DNA of 54,394 nucleotides from Acidimicrobiia bacterium (GTDB taxonomy: Bacteria; Actinomycetota; Acidimicrobiia; IMCC26256; PALSA-610), in NCBI GenBank assembly GCA_017882905.1, contig JADGOO010000066.1, positions 1-54,394 on the forward strand, in the 5' to 3' direction. Made by a program: the position numbers and the translations under genes. How positions within the stretch are numbered: position 1 is the first letter of the stretch; every line of letters begins with the position of its first letter. The notes under the pieces were generated by a model. It had not been told where the DNA came from, did no database searches, and saw only the letters and a program-made list of their open reading frames with translations. Positions 16,692 to 25,146 of the stretch are shown here, one piece after another.

Positions 16692-17924
16692 TCACCAGCC
16701 CGCACGGATCGTGTCGACGATGTACTGGCGCTGCTCGTCGGTGACCCACCAGCCGACCGGGAAGCAGACCATCTCGCCCACGAGCTCGTCGAGCTGTGGC
16801 AACGGCGCGGTGAACTCGCTGACGGCAGAGTGGATGTCGTTGCGCTCGTGCACGCGGCTCACGCTGATCCCCGCCGCCTGCATCGCGCGCATGAAGTCGT
16901 CGCGGCGATCCACCTTCACGGTGTAGATCCAGAACGCGGAGCGACGGTCGGCAGCGCGCTCGAGCAGGCGCAGCCCGTCGACTCCGGCCAACGCATCGTC
17001 GTAGAAGCTCGCGTTGGCCTGATGGCGACCGACGACCGAGTCGATGATGCCGAGATTGGCGAGCCCGGTGGCCGCGTTGATGTCGTTCATGTGGAACTTG
17101 AAGCCGTACTCCGGGATGTCGTCCTCGCACCGAAAGTCGTTGCGGCCCGGCTTCTCGCGGTCGATCCCGTACCACCGGAGCAGCTTCGCCCGCGCGTAGA
17201 GGTCGTCGTCGGGGAGCACCAACAGCCCGCCGTCACCGCACGTGAGGTGCTTGATCGCCTGGAAGCTGTACGCGCAGATGTTGCCGTGGTTGCCGAGCGG
17301 CGCATCGCGGTAGGTGGATCCCCACGCGTGCGCGCAGTCCTCGATCACCACCGGACGAAAGCCCAGCCGCGCTTCGGCCCGATCGAGCACCGTGGCGAGC
17401 CGGTCGAGATCGAGCGGGTAGCCGCCCCAGTGGACAACCACGATCGCGCGCGTTGTCAACGTGAGCTTTCGCTCGAGATCGTCGAGGTCGAGATTGCAGG
17501 TTTCGGGGTCGGCATCGACCCACACCGGACGCAGCCGATTCGCCAGGATCGGCCAGTTCGTGGCCGTGCACGTGAGCGCAGTGGTGAGCACCTCATCGCC
17601 ATCGCGCAGCTGCTCGCGTCCGTCTCCGGCCGCGACGCCCCGCAAGAGGTGCAGCGCGAGATGGAGGGCCGACGTGGCGCTGTTGACGGTGACGACGCGC
17701 GGATTGCCGATGCGCTCGCGCAGGCGCGCTTCGAACTCATCGACCTTCGCACCCTGGCCGATGTAGCCGCTGCGCAGGACGTCGCCGACGAGGTCGGGCG
17801 CCGTCTCGCTCATCGCGACCTTGAAGAGCGGGATCATGGCTGTGGCGTCGCGCACCGGATCCCAGAGGATGCCGCTTCCTTGCAGCGGCAGAGCTTCGCC
17901 GCTCTGCACCGAGTTCACGCCCAT
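16692..17924 (-). CDS. DegT/DnrJ/EryC1/StrS-type PLP sugar aminotransferase
   Basis: A 410-residue member of the sugar aminotransferase family. IEDCAHAWG (195-203) carries the cofactor Asp196, Lys225 in SFQAIKHLTCGDGG is the Schiff-base residue, and IPLFKVAMS (31-39) is the usual N-terminal motif. The first ~29 residues precede the conserved N terminus and could be unneeded, but ATG 17924 has GGGAG 7 nt upstream and is kept. HLTCGDGG is typical of perosamine/4-amino-4,6-dideoxy sugar synthases. It heads the chain 17924-13699 and is one of two aminotransferases in the island, implying two amino sugars or alternative branches. Confidence 0.88.
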   Translation of the reverse strand: MGVNSVQSGEALPLQGSGILWDPVRDATAMIPLFKVAMSETAPDLVGDVLRSGYIGQGAKVDEFEARLRERIGNPRVVTVNSATSALHLALHLLRGVAAGDGREQLRDGDEVLTTALTCTATNWPILANRLRPVWVDADPETCNLDLDDLERKLTLTTRAIVVVHWGGYPLDLDRLATVLDRAEARLGFRPVVIEDCAHAWGSTYRDAPLGNHGNICAYSFQAIKHLTCGDGGLLVLPDDDLYARAKLLRWYGIDREKPGRNDFRCEDDIPEYGFKFHMNDINAATGLANLGIIDSVVGRHQANASFYDDALAGVDGLRLLERAADRRSAFWIYTVKVDRRDDFMRAMQAAGISVSRVHERNDIHSAVSEFTAPLPQLDELVGEMVCFPVGWWVTDEQRQYIVDTIRAGW

Positions 17925-17967
17925 CTGGTTGCTCCCGCCCTAGCTGTACCGCCCCACCTCGCCACGC

Positions 17968-17990
17968 GCCGCCGACCCGCCGTCGGCGGC
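17968..17990. terminator. Hairpin between sulfotransferase and aminotransferase genes
   Basis: GCCGCCGAC (17968-17976) and GTCGGCGGC (17982-17990) are perfect 9-bp inverted repeats with a 5-nt loop, in the 112-nt gap after the gene ending at 18037 and before the start at 17924 (both minus). No T-run follows. It could be a terminator or attenuator separating two transcription units. Confidence 0.45.
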
Positions 17991-18036
17991 CAGCGCCGGA
18001 CCACCTTGGCGCAGCGGCGCGGCGAAGTCAAGGAGG

Positions 18037-18765
18037 TCACGAATGCACGATCTCGTCGAACATCGGCTCGTGCTCTGTGCCGGCATAACGCGAGCGCAGC
18101 TCGTCGAGGTTGGCGACCGCGTCGCGGAGATCGTCGCTCGTGTTCTTCAGCGTGCGTCCTCGCAACGCCATCCGGCGCACGCCGACGAAGTCGAGGACCA
18201 GCCCGAACGCCGCGTCGGGATCCACGAGCAGCTCCTCGTAGTCGAGGCGCAGCATCGGGAGGCCGAGCCCCTCGGCATACGCCGCGACCGCCTCTTTGTC
18301 GGCAACGATCTGGCGGATCCTGCGGTCGAAATCGTCGACGTCGACCGTGACGGGTGGCACCTTCTCCGATTCGTCGAAGCGGTTCCAGCGGTTGGTCGAC
18401 TCGTGCAGCGCTTTGGCGGTGATGCGGCTGACCGCGTGCTTCACGTCGTTGCGCCGACCGAGCAGCACGATCCGGGCCCTACGGGCGCGCAGCAGCTCGC
18501 CGAAGGCGCCGGGATCGAGCACGTCGCGCGGCTTCGTCTTGAACCCGACCGCTCGATGCCCCCCGACGAGCGGGCCACGTAGGTAGCGATCGGCCCATTC
18601 GAGCTGCGCCTGCGCACCTCGCGCCCGCAGGCCGTCGAGCCGCTCACCCTCCGCCCGCACGTCGGGGTGCTCGTCGAGCCCGCTGATGAGGTAGGTGCTC
18701 CCGACTCGGCCGGGAAACAGCACGACGAACGGCGTGACCGATGAACGGAGGACAGGCGTTCGCAC
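18037..18765 (-). CDS. Sulfotransferase-like P-loop protein
   Basis: A 242-residue protein with an N-terminal FPGRVGSTYL (17-26) phosphosulfate-binding-type loop in place of the common PRSGTT form, and RIVLLGRRNDVKHAVS matching the 3'-phosphate-binding strand-helix with a conserved Arg-x6-7-Ser pattern. It would transfer sulfate from PAPS to a sugar hydroxyl. GTG 18765 is preferred because it follows the preceding stop (18776) by 10 nt. It is downstream of the sugar O-methyltransferase and probably cotranscribed. The target sugar is unknown. Confidence 0.72.
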   Translation of the reverse strand: MRTPVLRSSVTPFVVLFPGRVGSTYLISGLDEHPDVRAEGERLDGLRARGAQAQLEWADRYLRGPLVGGHRAVGFKTKPRDVLDPGAFGELLRARRARIVLLGRRNDVKHAVSRITAKALHESTNRWNRFDESEKVPPVTVDVDDFDRRIRQIVADKEAVAAYAEGLGLPMLRLDYEELLVDPDAAFGLVLDFVGVRRMALRGRTLKNTSDDLRDAVANLDELRSRYAGTEHEPMFDEIVHS

Positions 18766-18775
18766 GATGATCGGA

Positions 18776-19513
18776 TCAAGCCCGCCGGGCGCGCTGCACA
18801 AACGCGATCTTGGCGTAGACGTGGAGCGCCTCGACGGGTACGAGCGTGGCTGCGTCGCGCTGCGGGCAATCGCCGATGTGCTCGCGGTTCACCGCGTCGA
18901 CGAGACGCTGGATCAGCGTGACCGCGGTGTCGGCGGAGCCCGGCGGGCCGCCGCCGTACTCCGCGCGGTACGCGGTCTGCATGTCTTCGATCACGTAGAA
19001 GCCACCCGGCGTCACCGCGCCGAACAGACCATCGAAGGTGGCCAGTTGCTGGTCGGCCTGATGGCTGCCGTCGTCGATGATGAGGTCGAAGGGACCGAGG
19101 GCAGCGACCCGGCGCAACAGGTCGGGGTCCGATTGATCGCCACAGATCGTCTGGATCCTCGGGCCGTCGACCACCACGGGCTTGATGTCGACCCCGAACA
19201 CCTCGGCGTTGGCGAAGTAGTCACGCCACATCCGCAGCGACGCACCCCGGTAGATCCCTATCTCCAAGACCTTGTGAACTCGCCGGCGCACCGGCGCAAG
19301 GTGCCGCTCGTAGAGATCGACGTACCGATGCGCGGTCGCTCCCTTGTCGGAGCCGTAGACCGCGGCCAGCCACGAGAGGTTGCTGCGCGCCGGCAGTGCG
19401 AGCGCGCGCTGGAACCCGTTGCGGCCCCCAGTTCGGCGTTCGAGCTCGACGCGCGACTTCACGATCGAGCGATACAGCAGCTGGCGAGAATGACTTTCGT
19501 TCCACCGACCCAT
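18776..19513 (-). CDS. Sugar O-methyltransferase of the MycE/ElmMIII-like class
   Basis: A 245-residue SAM-dependent methyltransferase. YGSDKG (53-58) followed by HRYVDLYERHL, motif I LEIGIYRGAS (83-92), GVDI (107-110) and the metal-binding IIDDGSH (145-151) are characteristic of the Mg2+-dependent sugar O-methyltransferases known from macrolide and tetracenomycin pathways (MycE, ElmMIII). It probably methylates a hydroxyl of a nucleotide-linked or glycan sugar. The start is ATG 19513, with an in-frame GTG just before; AAGGTGGGG precedes. It is divergent from the gene at 19600, with overlapping promoter space. Confidence 0.8.
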   Translation of the reverse strand: MGRWNESHSRQLLYRSIVKSRVELERRTGGRNGFQRALALPARSNLSWLAAVYGSDKGATAHRYVDLYERHLAPVRRRVHKVLEIGIYRGASLRMWRDYFANAEVFGVDIKPVVVDGPRIQTICGDQSDPDLLRRVAALGPFDLIIDDGSHQADQQLATFDGLFGAVTPGGFYVIEDMQTAYRAEYGGGPPGSADTAVTLIQRLVDAVNREHIGDCPQRDAATLVPVEALHVYAKIAFVQRARRA

Positions 19514-19553
19514 CACGACCCCACCTTCGAAACCCGTCTCCGGGCTCCGCCAC

Positions 19554-19559
19554 TACACT
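19554..19559 (+). promoter_or_regulatory. Predicted -10 box upstream of gene at 19600
   Basis: TACACT lies 40 nt before the GTG at 19600 in the divergent gap, so this transcript would have a short leader rather than none. The reverse complement of the same site (AGTGTA) sits in the upstream region of the minus-strand gene at 19513. Confidence 0.35.
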
Positions 19560-19599
19560 GCGCCGCTCCTCGCCGCCTCGCACGCCGAAGAGCCTCGTT

Positions 19600-20325
19600 G
19601 TGTCGAACGCCTCGTACCGAATCCGCCTCGCCGGCGCCAAGCTTCCGGAGCCCGTCAAGGCTCCGGCAAAGCGTGCCTGGCGCGCGTGGGGCGGGCTCGC
19701 GGCGCGAGCGTACGGGCGCTACTACTACACGAACGCCGCCCACACCTGGAAGAACACGACCTGGCTCGGCGTACCGATCTGGAAGAACCCCAAAGACCTC
19801 TGGGTGTACCAAGAGATCCTCTGGGAGCTGAAGCCCGATCTCATCATCGAGACCGGCACGAACCTCGGCGGCTCGGCGCTCTTCTTCGCATCGATGCTCG
19901 ACCTGGTCGCTGCCGACGCAGGTGGCCGCGTGATGACCGTCGACATCACGGCCCACAAGGAGCTGCCCGAGCACCCGCGCATCGAGTACCTGCACGGGTC
20001 GTCGATCGCTCCCGAAATCGTGACACGCTTCGCTGATGCCGCAGCCCAGGCGAGTTGCGTACTCGTGGTCCTCGACTCCGACCACCACTACGACCACGTG
20101 GTCGCCGAGCTGCGTGCGCTGCACGACTTCGTCACGGTGGGCAGCTACCTCATCGTGGAAGACACGAACATCAACGGGCATCCGGTGAACCCGTTCTTCG
20201 GCCCCGGTCCGTGGGAGGCCGTCGACACGTTCCTCGCCGAACAGCCGGGCTTCGTGCCCGACCGCAGCCGCGAGAAGTACATGCACACGTTCAACCCGCG
20301 CGGGTTCTTGCAACGCACCAGCTGA
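19600..20325 (+). CDS. CmcI-like methyltransferase (cephalosporin hydroxylase / rhamnosyl O-methyltransferase family)
   Basis: A 241-residue member of the CmcI family, which includes mycobacterial rhamnosyl O-methyltransferases. Hallmarks are WKNTTWLGVPIWKNPKDLWVYQ (50-71, in two conserved blocks), motif I IIETGTNLGGS (82-92), VDI (114-116), and LDSDHHYDHV (158-167) with IVEDTNINGHPV beyond it. These enzymes bind SAM and a divalent metal and O-methylate sugars. GTG 19600 is the most likely start, though earlier in-frame codons exist. It is convergent with the next methyltransferase gene. Confidence 0.83.
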   Translation: MSNASYRIRLAGAKLPEPVKAPAKRAWRAWGGLAARAYGRYYYTNAAHTWKNTTWLGVPIWKNPKDLWVYQEILWELKPDLIIETGTNLGGSALFFASMLDLVAADAGGRVMTVDITAHKELPEHPRIEYLHGSSIAPEIVTRFADAAAQASCVLVVLDSDHHYDHVVAELRALHDFVTVGSYLIVEDTNINGHPVNPFFGPGPWEAVDTFLAEQPGFVPDRSREKYMHTFNPRGFLQRTS

Positions 20326-20336
20326 CGACCGCCGGG

Positions 20337-21179
20337 TCACGTGGCCTCGCTCGACGGTGCGCGGCGCCCGAGCCCGCGAGAAGCCGCGAGCTTGGCGACG
20401 CGCTTCGCCTGGTGCAGCGCGATGCGCGCGTTCACCCGACGTCGGCGCGTGGCGCGCGGCGTGCCCGCCACGGCGAGCGGGCCCCTCGGCAACATCGAGG
20501 CGACCACGTCCCAGTCGTTCGGCACGGAGTTCAGCACCGCATCACGGTGCGCCTCGATCCGGGCGAAGTCGAAGGCGCGGAAGTGATCCATGATCTCGTC
20601 GTACTTCGAGTGCAGCGGTCCGTGGTCCTGATCGGAATCGAGGTTGCGGATCATCGCGAGGCCCGTTCCGCCCACTCTGATCACCGCGACGTCGAGGTCG
20701 GGTCGGTATTCCTTCAGGCAGGGAACGAGCTTCCACGTGTCGCCGGTCCATTCGCGCGTGCTGCGCCGGCGCGCCGCGTGCTCTGCGGCACGCGGATAGC
20801 AGTCGTGCACGAGCACGACGCTGTCGGGTCCACACCAGCGCTCGACGTTGCGGAAGTCGCGCAGCGCGTACTCGAACAGGTGCATGCCATCGATGAACGC
20901 GAGGTCGACCGGCCGGCCGCCGAGCTCGGCCCGCACGTCGTGGCGCGCGAAGAAGTCGTCGCTGCGCTCGAAGAACAGCTTTGCGGTGGAGTTGATCGGC
21001 CGGCGGATCGACGCGACGGGATCAATGCCCAGCGCCAGCGTCTCGGGCTGCACGAGTGTCATCGACTCGCCCGTGTGTACCCCGATCTCGAGGTAGGTAC
21101 GCGGCCGCATCTCTCGATGGATGCGGGCAAGTAGATCGAGGTAGTAGCCGCTGACGTGCGGCGCCGCCTCGTTGCTCAT
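20337..21179 (-). CDS. Class I SAM-dependent methyltransferase (Methyltransf_24 type)
   Basis: A 280-residue protein. Motif I is YLEIGVHTGES (29-39), then GIDP (51-54), a metal-site-like FIDGMH (95-100) and HDCYP (125-129). This combination occurs in Methyltransf_24 enzymes found in glycan loci. ATG 21179 is preceded by GGAGG at 6 nt, a strong ribosome-binding site and unlike the leaderless genes around it. The C-terminal ~50 residues are Arg-rich. Sugar O-methylation is the probable role. Confidence 0.75.
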   Translation of the reverse strand: MSNEAAPHVSGYYLDLLARIHREMRPRTYLEIGVHTGESMTLVQPETLALGIDPVASIRRPINSTAKLFFERSDDFFARHDVRAELGGRPVDLAFIDGMHLFEYALRDFRNVERWCGPDSVVLVHDCYPRAAEHAARRRSTREWTGDTWKLVPCLKEYRPDLDVAVIRVGGTGLAMIRNLDSDQDHGPLHSKYDEIMDHFRAFDFARIEAHRDAVLNSVPNDWDVVASMLPRGPLAVAGTPRATRRRRVNARIALHQAKRVAKLAASRGLGRRAPSSEAT

Positions 21180-21251
21180 TCGTAGCCTCCGCCCCGCGCT
21201 GATTGGTACGCAGCCTAACTCGACTTCCAGTTTCGTCCAGTGGGTCGCCGG

Positions 21252-21257
21252 TACGCT
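21252..21257 (+). promoter_or_regulatory. Predicted -10 box for gene at 21268
   Basis: TACGCT ends 10 nt before the ATG at 21268 with no ribosome-binding site between; it lies in the 88-nt divergent gap shared with the gene at 21179. Confidence 0.4.
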
Positions 21258-21267
21258 GCCGATTCGC

Positions 21268-22023
21268 ATGACCTCGGCCGCATCTGTGCGCGCGCATCTC
21301 GCGAGCCTCGACACCGCGGCAGCCACCGAGCTGTGCATTCGGTCACTTCGCGCGTTGGCGGGCATCGATGTGCCCGTCACCGTCGGCGACTGCGGCTCGA
21401 CCGACGGTTCGCTCGGCATGCTCGAGCGGTTCGCGGCGTCCGGCGCGCTCACGCTCGAGGTCGCGCCCGCTGGGCGCGCGCACGCAGCGTGGCTCGACCA
21501 GTGGTTCGCGGCCTGCGACACCCGCTGGTGCCTGTTCTCCGACAGCGACGTCGAGTACCTCCGCGCCGGCTGGCTGCGTGACATGGTCGCCGTCGGCGAG
21601 CATGACGGCGCCGCGATCGTCGCCACGAGGATCCAGGCGCGCGGCGGGGTCGCGTACACCCACCCGGTCACGGGCGCCGCTCGCATGTTGGCGGAACGTC
21701 CCGAGCCGTGGCTCATGCTCATCGACGTGGCGGCCGTGCGCCCGCTGGTCCGCACCAGCTTCACCTACCGAGACGAGCTGCAGCCCGACGGCACCAAGGT
21801 CGCGTACGACACCGCGGCCGCGTTCTACCGCGACGTGCTCGCGGCCGGTCTGGTGGTGAGCGAGATGCCCGCCGACTTCTCGGCGGCGTACCGCCACTTC
21901 GGAAGCCTCTCCTGGCAGCGCGGCCAGGGACTTCCGTGGCGACGAGCGGTGAAGCAGGCGGTCAAGCGGGCTTGGGTCCGGGTCCGGCTCGCCCGCGCCC
22001 GCCGGCGCTATCCGATCCCCTGA
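21268..22023 (+). CDS. Glycosyltransferase family 2-like protein
   Basis: A 251-residue GT-A type enzyme. GDCGSTDGS (40-48) is the nucleotide-binding loop and DSDV (92-95) the metal-binding DxD motif. The extreme N terminus (RAHLASLDTAAATELCIRS) lacks the first strand SVVIP usual in family 2, so the fold is slightly shortened there. ATG 21268 is used because the -10 box sits just upstream. The last 16 bases overlap the 3' end of the convergent sulfotransferase gene. Donor and acceptor are unknown. Confidence 0.74.
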   Translation: MTSAASVRAHLASLDTAAATELCIRSLRALAGIDVPVTVGDCGSTDGSLGMLERFAASGALTLEVAPAGRAHAAWLDQWFAACDTRWCLFSDSDVEYLRAGWLRDMVAVGEHDGAAIVATRIQARGGVAYTHPVTGAARMLAERPEPWLMLIDVAAVRPLVRTSFTYRDELQPDGTKVAYDTAAAFYRDVLAAGLVVSEMPADFSAAYRHFGSLSWQRGQGLPWRRAVKQAVKRAWVRVRLARARRRYPIP

Positions 22024-22955
22024 TCGGTGATGGCGAGCAGCTCGCGAGGAAACCGCTCGATGATCGACTCGATCACGCCGACCTGGTCGGCAGTCAGCCG
22101 CCGCTTCCACGACCCGGCCTGTTCGCTGCGCACCCGGCGGGTCGCGTAGCCCTCGCCCGGCGCGTCGCTCGCGGCGAGGAAGTCGTCGACGGCATCGGTC
22201 CAGTTGAGTCCCACCGAGCGCGCTGCGCCGCGCAGCTGCGTGCCGGGTTCGATGCACACGGACTCGTGGTCGAGCGCAAGCCACGCAGGCTGTCGCCGGC
22301 GCGCGTCTTCGATCGCGGCGGACCAGGTCGCGCAGACAGCCGCGCCGCGCTCGAGGGGCGGCGAGTCGAACGGCGGCAGCTCGACCTGCCAGGCCCGCCG
22401 CGCGTGGTCGCGTGTCGCCTCGTAGCCGGCGCGTCGTGGTCCCGCCATCCCGAGCGCAACCCAGCTCGCGAGCACGCTGCGCAGATCGCGTCGCACCACG
22501 ACGACGCGAGGAGCGAACCGCTCGTAGATCCATTCGCAGGCGAGCGCAGCATCGACCGACTTCACGACGATGGCATCGGCGCCCTCGACGGCCGCCCTGG
22601 GTCGGGCCAAGGCACAGGCCACCCGAAGCCGCAACGGCATCGAAGCGCCATCGCGCACGGCGCCGCGGGTGTGGCCATCGACGCCGCCGTAGCACCACCG
22701 GGCAATGCGATCCGCCGCGCCCCGGCCCGGTGTGCCGCCTGCGAACGCGCCGGCCCAGAGCCGCTCGTAGTCGGGCGCGCTCGAGCCCGGCTCCAGCACC
22801 ACGACGCCCCCGAACCGCTGCTTGGCGCGGTAGGCGAAGGGATCGTTCACACCGTCGGGCTCGTGCACGTAGCGAGCACCCCGACAACGGCCGAGCGCTT
22901 CGGCGATCCAGGTCGTTCCGCTACGGGGCACGCCCAGCACGAGCACCCGTTCCAC
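22008..22955 (-). CDS. Sulfotransferase family protein (copy A)
   Basis: A 315-residue sulfotransferase. The 5'-phosphosulfate loop PRSGTTW is at 10-16 and the 3'-phosphate site is VVVRRDLRSVLASW (152-165) with the conserved Arg and Ser; IVVKSVDA (129-136) precedes it. It is a clear paralogue of the protein at 27609-28547: both have a YVHEPDG block, an FAYRAK/FALRAK block, and LWAGAFAGG/LWRGAFAGG at matching places. GTG 22955 lies 7 nt after TAACGT. It most likely sulfates a sugar of the polysaccharide. Confidence 0.82.
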   Translation of the reverse strand: MERVLVLGVPRSGTTWIAEALGRCRGARYVHEPDGVNDPFAYRAKQRFGGVVVLEPGSSAPDYERLWAGAFAGGTPGRGAADRIARWCYGGVDGHTRGAVRDGASMPLRLRVACALARPRAAVEGADAIVVKSVDAALACEWIYERFAPRVVVVRRDLRSVLASWVALGMAGPRRAGYEATRDHARRAWQVELPPFDSPPLERGAAVCATWSAAIEDARRRQPAWLALDHESVCIEPGTQLRGAARSVGLNWTDAVDDFLAASDAPGEGYATRRVRSEQAGSWKRRLTADQVGVIESIIERFPRELLAITDQGIG

Positions 22956-22962
22956 GGCGCGC

Positions 22963-22968
22963 ACGTTA
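22963..22968 (-). promoter_or_regulatory. Predicted -10 box for leaderless gene at 22955
   Basis: On the minus strand TAACGT, preceded by TG (TGTAACGT), ends 7 nt before the GTG start. Confidence 0.5.
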
Positions 22969-23034
22969 CAAGGGTCCCGGTCCGCAACGGGACGGACCGC
23001 AACGTGGAGTTGTTCACGAAGGCGCGTGCTCCGA

Positions 23035-23062
23035 TTGCAGCCACGCCTGCGGCGCCTACGCT
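23035..23062 (+). promoter_or_regulatory. Predicted promoter for gene at 23072
   Basis: TTGCAG (23035-23040) and TACGCT (23057-23062) are separated by 16 nt, and the -10 ends 9 nt before the ATG at 23072. There is no ribosome-binding site. Confidence 0.5.
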
Positions 23063-23071
23063 CACCATCGG

Positions 23072-24205
23072 ATGCGCATCCTGTTCGTCTCGGGCACATC
23101 GGTCGGCGGGGCCGCGCGGAGCACCGTCGAGCTGGCGGAGCTGCTCGCGCAGCGCCATCACGTGGTCGGGGTGGTGCTGCGCGACGAAGCGGCGAGCAAG
23201 GCCGTCGATCGACACAAGCGCCTCTTGAACCTGCGCGTCAAGCTCGCGCGCCGACACGCGCCGAGGCCCCTCGTCAAGGCCGTCGAGCAGGTGCATCGCA
23301 AGCTCGGCGCACAGCGCACCCCGGCACCATCGCCGCCGGGGGTACGCGTGTGGAGCGCGCCGCTGCCCGAGAACGCGTTGCGAGGCGCGCTCGACGATCT
23401 GCGGCCGGATCTCGTGGTCGTCAACAGCATCGAACGGCCCGCATGGCGCCAGATTCGAGATGACCTCGACGCGCGCGGCATCGCCCATGTGCTGTACCTG
23501 CGGGAGGCGACGGCCGTGCGGCACCTCACCGATCCGCCCTGCCCGCCACGGTTGCTGCTCGCCAACGCCGAAGCGCACGCGCAGGCCGCCCGAGAGCTCG
23601 GCTTCGACTGCGAGGTCGTGCCGTCGGTCGTCGACACGAGTCGATGCCTCATCGAGTCGACGCGCACACGAGTGCTGCTCGTGAATCCGATCGCGCTGTA
23701 CGGCGTGGATCGCGCGCTCGCGCTGGCCGACGTACGCCGCGACATCCCGTTCGTGTTCGCGGAGTCATGGCCCATCCCCGCTGAAGAGCGTGCACGGCTG
23801 ACCGCCGCGATCGACGCGCGGCCCAACGTGGAGCTGCGCGCGTACGATCCCGACCCCAGCCACCTGTACGCCGACGCGCGAGTGCTGCTGATGCTGTGCA
23901 CGGTGCCGAGCCGCCCACGAGTGATCGCCGAAGCACAAGCGAACGGCATCCCCGTGATCGCCACAGAGCTCGCTGGCCACGCAGAAGCGGTGGGCACCGG
24001 CGGCCTGCTCATCGACCCCGACGCGCCGTTCGCCGTGTGGTCGAGCGCGCTCGACTACGTGTGGGAGAGCGAGGTGGCCTACGAGGAGCTGGCGCAATCA
24101 GCTCGCGACCACGCCGCTCGGGGCGACATGCGACCCGAAGCGGTCGCCACCCGCTTCGAAGAGCTCGTCAGCGCGCTGGTGGGCGCGCGTTCGGTGCCCG
24201 CGTGA
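23072..24205 (+). CDS. Glycosyltransferase, GT-B fold (family 4-like)
   Basis: A 377-residue predicted glycosyltransferase. The N terminus MRILFVSGTSVGGAARST places a glycine-rich loop as in GT4 enzymes. The C-terminal half (VLLVNPIALYGVDRALAL, then SHLYADARVLLMLC and RVIAEAQANGIPVIAT) is the nucleotide-sugar domain, where RVIAEAQ replaces the usual E-x7-E motif. Its stop overlaps the start of the next glycosyltransferase by 4 nt (GTGA). ATG 23072 is supported by the promoter 9 nt upstream. Sugar specificity is unknown. Confidence 0.78.
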   Translation: MRILFVSGTSVGGAARSTVELAELLAQRHHVVGVVLRDEAASKAVDRHKRLLNLRVKLARRHAPRPLVKAVEQVHRKLGAQRTPAPSPPGVRVWSAPLPENALRGALDDLRPDLVVVNSIERPAWRQIRDDLDARGIAHVLYLREATAVRHLTDPPCPPRLLLANAEAHAQAARELGFDCEVVPSVVDTSRCLIESTRTRVLLVNPIALYGVDRALALADVRRDIPFVFAESWPIPAEERARLTAAIDARPNVELRAYDPDPSHLYADARVLLMLCTVPSRPRVIAEAQANGIPVIATELAGHAEAVGTGGLLIDPDAPFAVWSSALDYVWESEVAYEELAQSARDHAARGDMRPEAVATRFEELVSALVGARSVPA

Positions 24206-25083
24206 CGGGCGCCGTTCCCGGCGCGCCGTCGATCTCAGTCGTCATCCCTGCCCGCGACGCGGCCGGCACGCTCGGTGCGCAGCTCGATGCCGTGCTGGCC
24301 CAGCAGTCCGGCGTGCCGTTCGAGGTGATCGTGGTCGACGACGGCTCGACCGACCGAACGCCTCAGCTCGTCAACGAGTACTCGGCCCGCGATGCACGAG
24401 TTCGACCCCTTCGCACCGCGACACCCGGCGCGGGCCCGAGCGCAGCCCGCAACATCGGCGTGCGCGCCGCGTCCGGCGAGGTCGTCCTGTGCTGCGATGC
24501 CGACGACATCGTCGGCGACGGCTGGGTGGAGGCGATGGCGGGGACCCTCGTCCATGAGGCCTTCGTCGCCGGGGTACTCGAGGTCGATCAGCTCAACGAC
24601 CCGACCATCGTCGCGGCGCGCGGCACGTCGATTCCCGGCCGAGCCGCCGAGCTCGGCGGCGTCATGTTCGCCCATGGCTGCAACCTGGGAATCCGACGTT
24701 CCGTCTTCCTCGACATCGGCGGGCTCGACGAAACGCTGCGCGCCGGTGAGGAGATCGATCTCGCGATCCGGTTGCGATCTCGGGGGATCCGCGCCACCGA
24801 GGTGCCCGACGCCGTCGTGCACTACCGGTACCGCGATACGCCGCGCGCCCAGTGGCGCCAAGCGTTCGCGGGTGGCGTGGTGAAGCCGCACCTCTGCCGC
24901 CAGCTCCGCCGCAATGATCTCGCCGCACCGCGCCGCCTCGCGGGTCTACGCGGCTGGCTGTGGCTGCTTCGCGGCATCCCCCGGCTCGGCGATCCGGTGC
25001 GGCGAGCGCGATGGCAGTGGGTGCTCGCCAGTCGGTGCGGCCAGATCGCCGGTTGCGTGAAGTACCGCACGCTGTACCTCTGA
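24202..25083 (+). CDS. Glycosyltransferase family 2 protein (copy A)
   Basis: A 293-residue GT2 enzyme. SVVIPARDAAGTL opens the GT-A domain at 12-24, DDGSTD is at 46-51, GPSAARNIGV at 78-87 and the DADD metal site at 99-102. HGCNLGIRR and GEEIDLAIRL mark the acceptor region. It is a paralogue of the gene at 28657: both end with a matching tail (SRCGQIAGCVKYRTLYL versus NRFGQLEGCFIHRAVYL) after a similar VVHYRYR block. GTG 24202 overlaps the previous stop by 4 nt. Inverting transfer to a lipid-linked glycan is predicted. Confidence 0.87.
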   Translation: MTGAVPGAPSISVVIPARDAAGTLGAQLDAVLAQQSGVPFEVIVVDDGSTDRTPQLVNEYSARDARVRPLRTATPGAGPSAARNIGVRAASGEVVLCCDADDIVGDGWVEAMAGTLVHEAFVAGVLEVDQLNDPTIVAARGTSIPGRAAELGGVMFAHGCNLGIRRSVFLDIGGLDETLRAGEEIDLAIRLRSRGIRATEVPDAVVHYRYRDTPRAQWRQAFAGGVVKPHLCRQLRRNDLAAPRRLAGLRGWLWLLRGIPRLGDPVRRARWQWVLASRCGQIAGCVKYRTLYL

Positions 25084-25087
25084 GCGG

Positions 25088-25116
25088 TTCCCGTCTGATC
25101 GCGGTTCGTCTAGCGT
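25088..25116 (+). promoter_or_regulatory. Possible promoter for the sulfotransferase trio
   Basis: TTCCCG (25088-25093) and TAGCGT (25111-25116) with 17-nt spacing lie in the 63-nt gap before 25147. GGGAG (25136-25140) then serves as a ribosome-binding site 6 nt before the GTG. Confidence 0.35.
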
Positions 25117-25146
25117 CGCCGCCCAGTAGCCCTCCGGGAGTCGACC

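Noticed and set aside
16641-18350. Plus-strand open frame of about 570 codons
   Set aside because: Antisense to the DegT aminotransferase and a sulfotransferase with clear motifs.
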